Source of the DNA: Sphingomonas metalli | GTDB lineage: Bacteria; Pseudomonadota; Alphaproteobacteria; Sphingomonadales; Sphingomonadaceae | Reading direction: 5' to 3' | DNA: 64,000 nucleotides | NCBI RefSeq assembly: GCF_014641735.1 | Contig: NZ_BMIH01000001.1 | Coordinates: 1,017,001 to 1,081,000, forward strand | Shown: positions 52,517 to 60,170 of the stretch, one piece after another | Position numbering within the stretch: the stretch's first letter is position 1 | How the letters are laid out: each line of letters opens with the position of its first letter | Notes under the pieces: generated by a model | Told to the model about the DNA's origin: nothing | The model's input: the letters and a program-made list of their open reading frames with translations, nothing else | The model's database searches: none | Position numbers and translations under genes: made by a program

Positions 52517-54847
52517 ATGAAGCGTGTGTTTCGCCCCGTCCGCCTGCTCATCCTGTTCGTCGCGGCGGCGATGACCCTGGCCTTCGCGACCTTGCCGGCG
52601 GGTCGCTGGGCCGAACGCACGCTCGATCCGCTCCGCTTCGCGCTCGCAGGCCGGCCCGCCAGCGGCCGGATCGCGATCGTCGAAATGGACGCCGCCAGCG
52701 TCGCGGCAATCCGGCAATGGCCGTGGTCGCGACGCCATTATGCCGCCGCCATCGATCAGCTGACCCGCGCCGGCGCGGCCTCGATCGTCTTCGACGTCGA
52801 TCTGTCCTCGGCATCGGACCCGTCCGACGACGCGCAGCTGGCCGCGGCGATCGCGCGAGCCGACGGTCGCGTGGTGCTGCCGACCTTCGCCCAGCGCGCC
52901 GGTGCCGGCGATACGCGATCGATGGACGCGCTTCCCCTGCCCATATTGCGCGCGCATGCGGCGTTGGCATCGGTCAACGTCGCCCCGGATGATGACGGCA
53001 TGGTGCGGCGCATGCCTTTCGGCACGATCACCGCGGACGTCCCGCGCCCGTCGCTGGCGGCCTATCTGGGCAACCGGCCCGGCGTGGCCGATCGGACCTT
53101 TCGCATCGACTATGGCATCGATCCCGCCACCATCCCCCGGCTGAGTTTCGTCGATGTGCGCGACGGGCGGTTCGATCCGGCCCAGGTGAGGGGGCGCGAC
53201 GTGCTGATCGGGGCCACCGCGATCGAGATGGGGGATCGCTACGCCACCCCTGTCTGGGGCGTTATCCCCGGCGTGGTGATCCAGGCGCTGGCCGCCGAGA
53301 GCCTGCTTCCCGGACTGCCATACTCCGGTTCCTTCGCCTGGACGATGCTGGCGGCCCTCGCCATCGCGGCCGGGATGCTCCGCCTGGAACGACTGCGCAC
53401 CGCGGCGGCGGCAGCGGCGGCGGGCGGCGTTGCTCTGTTCGCCGGAGCGATGTTCGCGCAGGTCCATTATCAATATTGGCTGCCGCTCACCGCCGGCCTG
53501 CTGCTCATCGGCCTTGTCGGGCTGGGCCGCCTCGCGCTGCACGTCATCGAGCGGTTCGACCACCAGCGTTCGACCGACGATGTCACCGGCCTGCCCAACC
53601 GGCTGGCGCTGAACCGTGCGTGCCTCGACCCTGCCGCGACGCTCGCCGTCGCGCTGTTCGCCAATCTGGAGCCGTTGCTGGCCGTGCTGGGGCCGGCGGC
53701 CGAGCGGGATCTGGTCCTGCGACTGGTCGAACGCCTGCGGCTGGCCGCGGGGGGCGCAGAGGTCTTTCGCCTGTCGGATCGACAGTTCGCCTTGACCCTG
53801 CCGGTCGATGGCGATCGCGACGATCTGGCCACGCGCCTGCGTGCAATGCTGCTGCAACCGATCGAGGTCGCCGGCCGCCGCGTCGACCCGACCATCCATA
53901 TCGGCGTCGCCGACATGGCGGGTCCGCTGGCCGAACGGCTGAACGCCGCCGTGCGCGCCGCGGACGAGGCGGCGGAGAGCGCCACCTTCTGGCACCATGG
54001 CAGCCTCGACCGGGCCAAGCTCGAGCAGCGCGTGTCGCTGATGGGCGAGCTCGACCGCGCCATCGACAGCGGCGAGATCGAGGTCCACTACCAACCCAAG
54101 CTGTCGCTTGCCGATGATCGCATCACCAGCGTCGAGGCCCTGGTTCGCTGGCGTCACCCGGAACGGGGCATGATTCGGCCGGACTTGTTCATCCCACTGG
54201 CCGAACAGACCGACCGCATCGCGCCGCTCACCCTCTACATGCTAGACCGCATCACCCGCGACATGGCCGCATGGCGCGAGCGCGGGCTGACGCTGAGCGC
54301 CGCGATCAACGTTTCGGCGCGGCTGCTGACCCATACAAGCTTCGGCGAGGCACTTTGCGCCGTCCTGACCTCCGGCCGGATCGCGCCCGGCAGCCTCATC
54401 CTCGAGGTTACAGAGTCCGCCACCATCGACGATCCGGACCGGGCCGCAGAGACGCTGCGCCGCTACCGCGACCTGGGCTGCGCCATCTCGATGGACGATT
54501 ATGGAACCGGTCAATCGACGCTCAGCTATCTTCAATGGCTGCCTCTGTCCGAGCTCAAAATCGATCGCCGTTTCGTCCAGCATGCGCATCTCAACCATGC
54601 CGACGAACTGATGGTCCGCTCGACAATCGACCTCGCGCATGGATTGGGTCTTAAGGTGGTCGCCGAGGGGATCGAGGAGGAAGGCTGCCTGACCTTCCTC
54701 AAGGAGGCCGGCTGCGATCTCGCGCAGGGCTATTTCATCAGCCGCCCCTTGCCGCTTGCTGAGCTGGACGCACTGCTCGGATGTCACGCGAAGGTAGAGG
54801 TGACTTCCGAAAGCAGGCCGTCGGTCACGCGTGTCTGTAGCGCATAG
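52517..54847 (+). CDS. CHASE2-EAL cyclic-di-GMP phosphodiesterase with degenerate GGDEF
   Basis: A 776-residue membrane sensor. A first helix (LLILFVAAAMTLAFATL) leads into a periplasmic CHASE2 domain (about 45-270: IAIVEMDAASVAAIRQWPWSRRHYAAAI, ASIVFDVDLSSASDPSDDAQLAAAI). Two or three helices precede a GGDEF-like region (about 345-500) in which the signature reads RLSDRQFAL, so it cannot be a cyclase. The EAL domain (about 515-760) is complete: EALVRWRHPE, NVSARLL, ILEVTESA, DDYGTGQSTLSYL, LKIDRRFV, AEGIEEE and GYFISRPLP. It should hydrolyse c-di-GMP in response to a periplasmic cue, probably with the FecR protein. Confidence 0.93.
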   Translation: MKRVFRPVRLLILFVAAAMTLAFATLPAGRWAERTLDPLRFALAGRPASGRIAIVEMDAASVAAIRQWPWSRRHYAAAIDQLTRAGAASIVFDVDLSSASDPSDDAQLAAAIARADGRVVLPTFAQRAGAGDTRSMDALPLPILRAHAALASVNVAPDDDGMVRRMPFGTITADVPRPSLAAYLGNRPGVADRTFRIDYGIDPATIPRLSFVDVRDGRFDPAQVRGRDVLIGATAIEMGDRYATPVWGVIPGVVIQALAAESLLPGLPYSGSFAWTMLAALAIAAGMLRLERLRTAAAAAAAGGVALFAGAMFAQVHYQYWLPLTAGLLLIGLVGLGRLALHVIERFDHQRSTDDVTGLPNRLALNRACLDPAATLAVALFANLEPLLAVLGPAAERDLVLRLVERLRLAAGGAEVFRLSDRQFALTLPVDGDRDDLATRLRAMLLQPIEVAGRRVDPTIHIGVADMAGPLAERLNAAVRAADEAAESATFWHHGSLDRAKLEQRVSLMGELDRAIDSGEIEVHYQPKLSLADDRITSVEALVRWRHPERGMIRPDLFIPLAEQTDRIAPLTLYMLDRITRDMAAWRERGLTLSAAINVSARLLTHTSFGEALCAVLTSGRIAPGSLILEVTESATIDDPDRAAETLRRYRDLGCAISMDDYGTGQSTLSYLQWLPLSELKIDRRFVQHAHLNHADELMVRSTIDLAHGLGLKVVAEGIEEEGCLTFLKEAGCDLAQGYFISRPLPLAELDALLGCHAKVEVTSESRPSVTRVCSA

Positions 54848-55045
54848 CGCAACGAGACTCAGTTTTTTGTCGTTCGACCTGTGCCCCGCCCATCCCCAGA
54901 CCCGCCACGCGTTCATGCCGGCGCCCGTGCGGCTCGATGTCGGCGGGGATCATCGGCGACAACTTTTTGCCTGGTCGCAATATTGCTAAAACCCAACGAC
55001 GTCAGCGCAAGGACGATGGTCATGCCGCCGCAGACAGGAGGACGA

Positions 55046-55348
55046 ATGACGACCTGCAGCCATACCGCCTCGATCCGCGAAGTGACCCCGAGCGCACGTG
55101 GATGTGAGGAGTGCCTCGAGATCGGCAGCGCGTGGCTGCACCTTCGCCTATGCCGCACGTGCGGGCACGTCGGTTGCTGCGACCAGTCGCCGCATCGCCA
55201 TGCTACCGCCCACTTCCACGCGACCCAGCACCCGATCATCGAAGGGTACGACCCGGCCGAGGGATGGGGCTGGTGCTACGTCGACGAGGCGTTCATCGAT
55301 CTCCCCGATCAGACGCCTCAGCAGGGGCCGATCCCGCGCTATTATTGA
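55046..55348 (+). CDS. UBP-type zinc-finger protein
   Basis: A 100-residue protein built around one UBP-type zinc finger: ARGCEECLEIGSAWLHLRLC, RTCGHVGCCDQSPHRHATAHFHATQHPII, then EGYDPAEGWGWCYVDEAFIDL. In eukaryotes this finger binds ubiquitin tails; bacterial stand-alone forms are common in proteobacteria and have no settled role. AGGAGG lies 6 bases before the ATG at 55046. It is 14 bases upstream of the old-yellow-enzyme gene and almost certainly co-transcribed. Confidence 0.93.
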   Translation: MTTCSHTASIREVTPSARGCEECLEIGSAWLHLRLCRTCGHVGCCDQSPHRHATAHFHATQHPIIEGYDPAEGWGWCYVDEAFIDLPDQTPQQGPIPRYY

Positions 55349-55362
55349 ACAGGACGATCCCG

Positions 55363-56469
55363 ATGCCCGGACCCCAGCTTTTCCAGCCCTTCTCCGTCGG
55401 TGGCCTGGAACTCGCCAACCGTATCGTCATTGCGCCTATGTGCCAATATTCGGCGGTCGATGGATGCATGACCGATTGGCACCTGATCCACCTCGGTCAC
55501 CTGGCTCTCTCAGGCGCAGGGCTGCTGACGATCGAGGCGACGGCGGTGGTGCCGGAAGGGCGGATCTCCTTTGCCGACGTGGGCCTGTTCGACGATGCGT
55601 CCGAGGCGGCGATGGCACGGGTTTTGGCCGGCGTGAGGGCCCATGCGGACATGCCTATCGCAATCCAGTTGAGCCACGCAGGCCGCAAGGCATCGACCGA
55701 TCTGCCGTGGCGCGGCGGCAAGCAGATCGCGCCCTCCGCCGAGAACGGCTGGCAGACCGTGGCTCCGTCTGCATTGCCCTTCACCGACGGCGATCATGCT
55801 CCGATGGCGCTGGATGCCGCGGCACTCGACGGCCTGGTCGAGGCGTTCGCGGAGGCGGCGCGACGGGCGGGGCGTCTGGGGCTCGATGCCGTGCAGATCC
55901 ACGGTGCCCACGGCTACCTGCTCCACCAGTTCCTGTCGCCGCTCTCGAACCGCCGCGACGACGAATATGGCGGTAGCCTGAAGAACCGGATGCGCTTTCC
56001 GCTGGCCGTGTTCGACGCCGTGCGGCGGGCGTTCCCGACGGATCGACCGGTGACTATGCGCGTCTCCGGCACCGATTGGGTCGACGGCGGCTGGGACGCC
56101 GAGCAGACGATCGCCTTCGCGCAGGCCCTCGAGGAGCGCGGCTGTGCAGCGATCCATGTGTCGAGTGGCGGCCTCGATCCGCGTCAGCAGATCCCCGTCG
56201 GCCCCGGTTACCAGGTACCCCTGACACGCGCGGTGAAGCAGGCCACGACGATGCCCGTGATCGCTGTCGGCCTCATCACCGAGCCCGAGCATGCCGAGGC
56301 GATCGTGAGCACTGGCGACGCTGATCTCGTCGCGCTAGCTCGAGCCATCCTGTACGATCCCCGTTGGCCGTGGCACGCTGCCGCGGAACTCGGCGCTCAG
56401 GTCACTGCGCCCAATCAGTATCTGCGCTCGCAACCGCGTCGCCACCGAGACCTGCTGAAGGGACATTGA
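55363..56469 (+). CDS. NADH:flavin oxidoreductase, YqjM-like old yellow enzyme
   Basis: A 368-residue FMN enzyme that reduces activated C=C bonds in enones or nitro compounds. LFQPFSVGGLELANRIVIAPMCQYSAVDGCMTDWH carries the Cys/Tyr pair typical of the YqjM class. IQLSHAGRKAS, VQIHGAHGYLLHQFLSPLSN, NRRDDEYGGSLKNRMRFPL and VALARAILYDPRWPWHAA bind FMN and complete the barrel. The ATG at 55363 is set by homology. Such enzymes often answer to electrophile stress; the co-transcribed zinc-finger gene may be a partner. Confidence 0.94.
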   Translation: MPGPQLFQPFSVGGLELANRIVIAPMCQYSAVDGCMTDWHLIHLGHLALSGAGLLTIEATAVVPEGRISFADVGLFDDASEAAMARVLAGVRAHADMPIAIQLSHAGRKASTDLPWRGGKQIAPSAENGWQTVAPSALPFTDGDHAPMALDAAALDGLVEAFAEAARRAGRLGLDAVQIHGAHGYLLHQFLSPLSNRRDDEYGGSLKNRMRFPLAVFDAVRRAFPTDRPVTMRVSGTDWVDGGWDAEQTIAFAQALEERGCAAIHVSSGGLDPRQQIPVGPGYQVPLTRAVKQATTMPVIAVGLITEPEHAEAIVSTGDADLVALARAILYDPRWPWHAAAELGAQVTAPNQYLRSQPRRHRDLLKGH

Positions 56470-56635
56470 TCAAGCTATTGCCGGTAGGATTCGGCAGCGG
56501 GTTGCCGAGGATTCACAATCGGCCGTTCAGCGCCATCTTGACCTTTCCCGAGAGCAGCTGCTCGTTCAACGCCACCAGCGACCCGGACTGGTCCTCTCGT
56601 TGTGCGCAGCAGCGCTCGTCTGTTGAGCTTCAGAC

Positions 56636-56970
56636 ATGGCGACGCAGAAACGGACGATCGGATTCCTCCTTGAACAGGCGACCGCGGCCGCGGGGTGATA
56701 GCCAAGCCCATGTTCGGTGAGTACGGCGTCTACCTCGACGGCAAAATGATCGGTTCGGTCTGCGACGACCAGCTCTTCGTCAAGCCGACAGTGTCGGGCG
56801 GTGCGCATGCCAAACCGGTGTCAGATGCCCCGCCATACCCAGGAGCCAAGCCGCACATGCCCATCGGGGCAGATCGATGGGAAGATCCTGATTGGCTCAG
56901 CGAATTACCGCGCGTCACGGCCGCGGAGCTGCCAACACCCAAGCCGCGAAAAACGAAGCGAGACGCATAA
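56636..56970 (+). pseudogene. TfoX N-terminal domain gene with a frameshift
   Basis: The 3' part (from GTG 56695) encodes VIAKPMFGEYGVYLDGKMIG, VCDDQLFVKPTVSG, PPYPGAKPHMPI and WLSELPRVTAAELPTPKPRK, a good TfoX/Sxy N-terminal domain. The expected first 20 residues, MATQKRTIGFLLEQATAA, are encoded from ATG 56636 in a different frame, which stops at TGA 56696. The two join if one base is gained near the GC-rich run at 56680-56695. Either the gene is broken, or translation starts at the GTG and makes a shortened protein, or the base is a sequencing error. Confidence 0.75.
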
Positions 56971-57202
56971 GCGACCGCGGCGCGCTCGACCCAGATCCGG
57001 ACCTTAGCAGGACTCTGCTAAACGCAAGGCTTTTCCTATCCATCCAGGCTCGCTTCACGTTGATGCAGCAGCCTAATGGAACATGAGCTTGGCCATCCGC
57101 AAAGCTTTCGACTGCAGCACCGCCCCGTAAATGCCGTGTGACGTGACCCCGGTTTCTTCATCCACCTGGAACTAGAGACCGGCCCATCGAGGGACGGACG
57201 GA

Positions 57203-57469
57203 ATGAAGCGGAAGCAGTTTTCGGAAGAGCAGATCATCGGCATTCTCAAAGAGGCCGAGGCAGGTGCGGTGGTGACAGAGCTGTGCCGCAGGCACGGGAT
57301 GTCGAGCGCGACCTTTTATGCGTGGAAGGCGAAGTTCGGCGGGCTGGAGGTATCCGACGCGAAGCGCCTGCGGTCGCTCGAGGAGAAGAACGCACGGCTC
57401 AAACGGCTGCTGGCGGATACGATGCCCGACAATGCGGGGTTGAAAGACCTGCTGTCAAAAAAATGGTGA
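57203..57469 (+). CDS. IS3-family transposase OrfA
   Basis: An 88-residue helix-turn-helix protein ([44 protein letters not shown]) with a leucine-rich C-terminus ([19 protein letters not shown]) for dimerisation. It ends ..LSKKW over the run of seven A at 57457-57463, phased as A_AAA_AAA, where a -1 shift leads into OrfB to make the fused transposase. Confidence 0.95.
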   Translation: MKRKQFSEEQIIGILKEAEAGAVVTELCRRHGMSSATFYAWKAKFGGLEVSDAKRLRSLEEKNARLKRLLADTMPDNAGLKDLLSKKW

Positions 57470-58368
57470 CGCCCGCCGCGAAGCGGCAAGCGGTCGCGCA
57501 TCTCCAGGCGACGTTGGGGATGAGCGAGCGGCGGGCGTGCACGGTCGTTGGGGCAGACCGCACAAGCGTGCGGTATCGCTCGTGCCGGGCGGATGATGGC
57601 GACCTATGGTCTCGGCTGTGCGAGCTGGCGCAGCAACGCCGGCGGTTCGGCTATCGACGCCTGCACATCCTGCTGCGCCGCGACGGCATCACGATCAACC
57701 GCAAGAAGACCCAGCGGCTCTATCGTGAGGAGGGTCTGACGGTCAGGCGCAGGAAGGGGCGAAGGCGCGCCGTTGGCGCGCGGGCGCCCGCGCCGGTGCT
57801 GGCGCTCCCCAACCAGCGCTGGAGCCTGGACTTCGTCCACGACCAGCTCGTCACCGGCCGGCGGTTCCGCGTGCTCAACATCGTCGACGACGTGACGCGC
57901 GAGTGCCTCCGGGCGGTGGTCGACACATCGATCTCGGGCCGGCGGGTCGTGCGCGAGCTGGCCGATCTGATCGCCGACGGTGGCAGGCCGAAGATGATCG
58001 TCAGCGACAACGGCACCGAGCTCACCTCGAACGCGGTGCTTGCCTGGTCCGGCGAAGCGGGCGTGGAGTGGCATTACATCGCGCCCGGCAAGCCGACGCA
58101 GAACGGGTTCGTCGAGAGCTTCAACGGTCGCATGCGCGACGAGCTGCTCAACGAGACGCTGTTCTTCACCATCGGCCAGGCCCGCTCGATCCTGGCGCGC
58201 TGGGTCGACGACTACAACACCGAGCGGCCGCACTCGTCGCTCGGCTACGCCACTCCGGCAGCCTTCGCTGCCGGGCTCGAACAGCAACGGGCGGAGTTAA
58301 TCCCGCCCGTTGCTTCACCCGCGCTCCTGCGCGACAACACCGGCCAGTCTCTGGTTCCCGCTGGATGA
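57463..58368 (+). CDS. IS3-family transposase OrfB (DDE integrase core)
   Basis: A 301-residue catalytic frame, -1 relative to OrfA. Pre-core helix [17 protein letters not shown] and HTH-21 region [17 protein letters not shown] precede the rve core. The DDE residues lie in [19 protein letters not shown] and [16 protein letters not shown], with the closing [19 protein letters not shown]. All key residues are intact, so the element looks functional. An ATG at 57463 allows separate translation in addition to the frameshift product. Confidence 0.96.
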   Translation: MVTPAAKRQAVAHLQATLGMSERRACTVVGADRTSVRYRSCRADDGDLWSRLCELAQQRRRFGYRRLHILLRRDGITINRKKTQRLYREEGLTVRRRKGRRRAVGARAPAPVLALPNQRWSLDFVHDQLVTGRRFRVLNIVDDVTRECLRAVVDTSISGRRVVRELADLIADGGRPKMIVSDNGTELTSNAVLAWSGEAGVEWHYIAPGKPTQNGFVESFNGRMRDELLNETLFFTIGQARSILARWVDDYNTERPHSSLGYATPAAFAAGLEQQRAELIPPVASPALLRDNTGQSLVPAG

Positions 58369-58415
58369 AAGAACGGGGTCACGTCAGATGGTCCGCGCGC
58401 CGCGAGCGGCTCGTT

Positions 58416-59117
58416 TCAATGCTTCTTAAGACAGTGAATGACGAACGCCCGCGCAAACATCATTACACCTTGATGATCAAGGTCTACGCGGCGAGCGCGG
58501 ACGTCTTCTCGGTATAGAGCGTTGAAGCAGGCCTGATACGTGTATTGGTCAGTCCAACCCTTCTGATCGAGATGCTCCTCGTCGGTGAGGCTCACGCCGG
58601 TCCAACGCGCATCTTCGCCGGTCCGGTGCACTGAACCGATGCAACTCGCCGCCGAATCCTCCAGGTCATGATAGGCTTTCAGATGTTCTTCCGGAGCCGC
58701 GAGCGCGATGAGATCGTACGGCGTGATCGCCTGATCGAAGGATAGGCTACCCTTCGAGATTGTCTCGCCCGAGACGCTGCCGTTGCATCGATCACCGCCA
58801 GCAATGTCCTTCACCCAGCTTATGAGGTGCCCGCTGTGCCTGACGCCGACTAGCTGGGTAAAATGCCCGCTTCCCCCGCCCGAGCTTTGCAGCGACAGAA
58901 TATCCATATCGCCGCTTCGCCCAATATAGGAATAGTAGAAGTAGCCGCCGTCCGGGATGTCATAGCCGATCGACCCGTCGGCCTGCACTTTCGGCCTCAG
59001 TCCGGTGTTTCCACACGTCCGTACGTCAATAGGCTTCCACCGCGTGTCGTCGAAAGGCGGGACAGCTTGGCCGAGTACGGCCTCGACCTGGGGAGAAGCG
59101 GACGTCCGAGGTTCTTC
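58416..59117 (-). CDS. Hypothetical protein without a clear start (possibly 5'-truncated)
   Basis: Reading from about 59100, the frame gives a believable secreted-type protein (VEAVLGQAVPPFDDTRWKPI, GYDIPDGGYFYYSYIGRSGD, SFDQAITPYDLIALAAPEEH) with four or five cysteines, but I do not recognise it. The frame is open back to 59270, yet that part overlaps the two-helix gene at 59117-59308 and is Arg/Cys-rich and unconvincing. No good start or ribosome site lies between 59117 and the first GTG near 58990. It may be a remnant whose 5' end was replaced. Its 3' end lies 30 bases from the IS. Confidence 0.4.
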   Translation of the reverse strand, partial: EEPRTSASPQVEAVLGQAVPPFDDTRWKPIDVRTCGNTGLRPKVQADGSIGYDIPDGGYFYYSYIGRSGDMDILSLQSSGGGSGHFTQLVGVRHSGHLISWVKDIAGGDRCNGSVSGETISKGSLSFDQAITPYDLIALAAPEEHLKAYHDLEDSAASCIGSVHRTGEDARWTGVSLTDEEHLDQKGWTDQYTYQACFNALYREDVRARRVDLDHQGVMMFARAFVIHCLKKH

Positions 59118-59308
59118 TAAATTCCTGAAGCGGCGACGCCTGTGGCCACCAGCGCCATAGCGATCATCGAGAGCACGCCAGCAAGAGCAAACATTCCCCA
59201 AACACCACTTGCAGGTTTCGGTCCTCGAAAGTCCGCGGCGATCTTGAGACCGCAATACACGGCATTCCAAATCAGCAGCGCTACGGTCACGATGAACCAG
59301 GCGATCAT
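59117..59308 (-). CDS. Small two-helix membrane protein at the end of cassette II
   Basis: A 63-residue protein: helix 1 MIAWFIVTVALLIWNAVYCGL, polar turn KIAADFRGPKPASG, helix 2 GMFALAGVLSMIAMALVATG. It has the same topology and size class as the protein at 44109-44318, although the sequences are not clearly homologous. It starts 24 bases from the edge of direct repeat R2, reading away from it, exactly as the other does from R1. The ribosome site is weak. Confidence 0.6.
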   Translation of the reverse strand: MIAWFIVTVALLIWNAVYCGLKIAADFRGPKPASGVWGMFALAGVLSMIAMALVATGVAASGI

Positions 59309-59331
59309 GGGCTTTGATAATCAGCAGTGCG

Positions 59332-59645
59332 GAATGTCCGCAAGTGGGCGAGAGCGGACGTTGACCAAGTCATACCGGGTCGGGTTTGACTGATGGCACA
59401 GCATGGTCGCCTCCGGGGCTCAGCAGGTATGGTGCAGGTCGAACTGTGCCCGTTTCCCATCGCAAGGCACTTTCAAAAGGATGCGGCCAAGTCTGCTTCA
59501 TGCGCGCGTTTGGGACGCCCGTGGGTCGGTTAGGCTCTCGCGTCCGAAGCACCGTTCAACATGGCAGAGATCCTCAACTTTCCCGCAGCGTAAGCAGCCT
59601 TCGTATTGCGGGGGTCACAGGTTCGAGTCCTGTAAGCGGCACCAC
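59332..59645. repeat. Direct repeat R2: cassette II right end plus tRNA-Thr 3' half
   Basis: 314 bases matching R1 (44342-44655) along their whole length. Its terminal 46 bases repeat the tRNA-Thr core with a single change in the anticodon stem (GTATTG). The acceptor/T-arm half is intact but there is no 5' half, so it cannot make a tRNA. Confidence 0.88.
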
Positions 59646-60170
59646 CACTTCCGATCGAAAACAGATGCTTGCCGCAGGCGGATGTTAGGCCGGTCGATCC
59701 CGCCGGTGAATCGCGTGCCATTGACCTCCGCTGCCGCCGCCGACGGTGCCCGCTAGGCCCGTCCCAAGAACAAGCCACGCCGACGCGTTTGCTGCTCCAC
59801 CCCCTCCCTCACTTACACGTTCGAGCCTGTCCATTGTGGCAGGAGATCGAGCTTCAAAGGTGCGGAAGTGGCTATAATACAGCCATCGTCTTGGAATGCC
59901 GGTTGCGTCACGACTGTAAATCCCGTTCCTCTTGCACAGCGCACCCGCAAATAGGCCGAACCAGTGCAACTTCGCGGACAAATTGGTAAGGTCTGAACCT
60001 TCTGCAATTTCTCGCTAGAAAATCGATCGACCATTAAGCGTCATACCAGTCCGTAACTCTATCGCGTCCGCGCCTTGCCTGTCGTCTTCGTGGCACCGTC
60101 TTCTGCCGGGCGTTGACATCTTGGATGATGTTTCCTTTATGTTCCTGTCGCGAACAGGGGACGAGGCGAC
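59646..60170. other. 525-base gap to the right of cassette II
   Basis: No convincing gene. A minus-strand frame of 98 codons (59685-59981) is open but has no good ribosome site and an implausible mixed composition. This is where the original chromosome downstream of tRNA-Thr should resume if the cassettes are insertions. AAACATAAAGG-like AT-rich sequence before 60171 may hold the promoter of the toxin-like gene. Confidence 0.4.

Larger units (their letters stand above)
57139..58386 (+). mobile_element. IS3-family insertion sequence, complete
   Basis: 1248 bases with imperfect terminal inverted repeats: left TGACGTGACCCCGGTTTCTT, right (complement) TGACGTGACCCCGTTCTTTC, followed by CATCCA on both sides. 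It holds two overlapping transposase frames joined by a -1 slippery site. Size and organisation fit the IS407-like branch of IS3. I could not find a matching target duplication in the 3-5 bases on either side (CGTG left, GATG right), so it may have moved by recombination or its flank has changed. Confidence 0.9.
44656..59645. mobile_element. Cassette II: putative tRNA-Thr-borne island of 15.0 kb
   Basis: Bounded by the core copy at 44609-44655 and the third core at 59600-59645 (one mismatch). Cargo: DUF4139 pair, small unknown gene, TpsB transporter, FecR-domain protein, CHASE2-EAL protein, zinc-finger protein, old yellow enzyme, frameshifted TfoX, an IS3-family element, a gene lacking a start and a two-helix membrane protein. 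Left and right ends are related to those of cassette I. No integrase is recognisable; the IS transposase has its own ends and does not explain the island. Confidence 0.65.

Noticed and set aside
51017..54157. A minus-strand frame of 1046 codons under the FecR and CHASE2-EAL genes
   Set aside because: Pro/Arg/Ala-rich antisense shadow of the Ala-rich helix and EAL gene, with no ribosome site or recognisable motif.
57135..58390. A target-site duplication flanking the IS3 element
   Set aside because: Flanks CGTG (left) and GATG (right) do not match, nor do alternatives obtained by shifting the ends by two bases.
33958..59645. An integrase for the tRNA-Thr cassettes
   Set aside because: I looked for tyrosine-recombinase (R..HxxR..Y) or serine-recombinase patterns in the plausible proteins; the only recombinase is the DDE transposase of the IS3 element, which has its own inverted repeats.
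59685..59981. A 98-codon minus-strand frame right of cassette II
   Set aside because: Weak start, no ribosome site, mixed composition; treated as noncoding.
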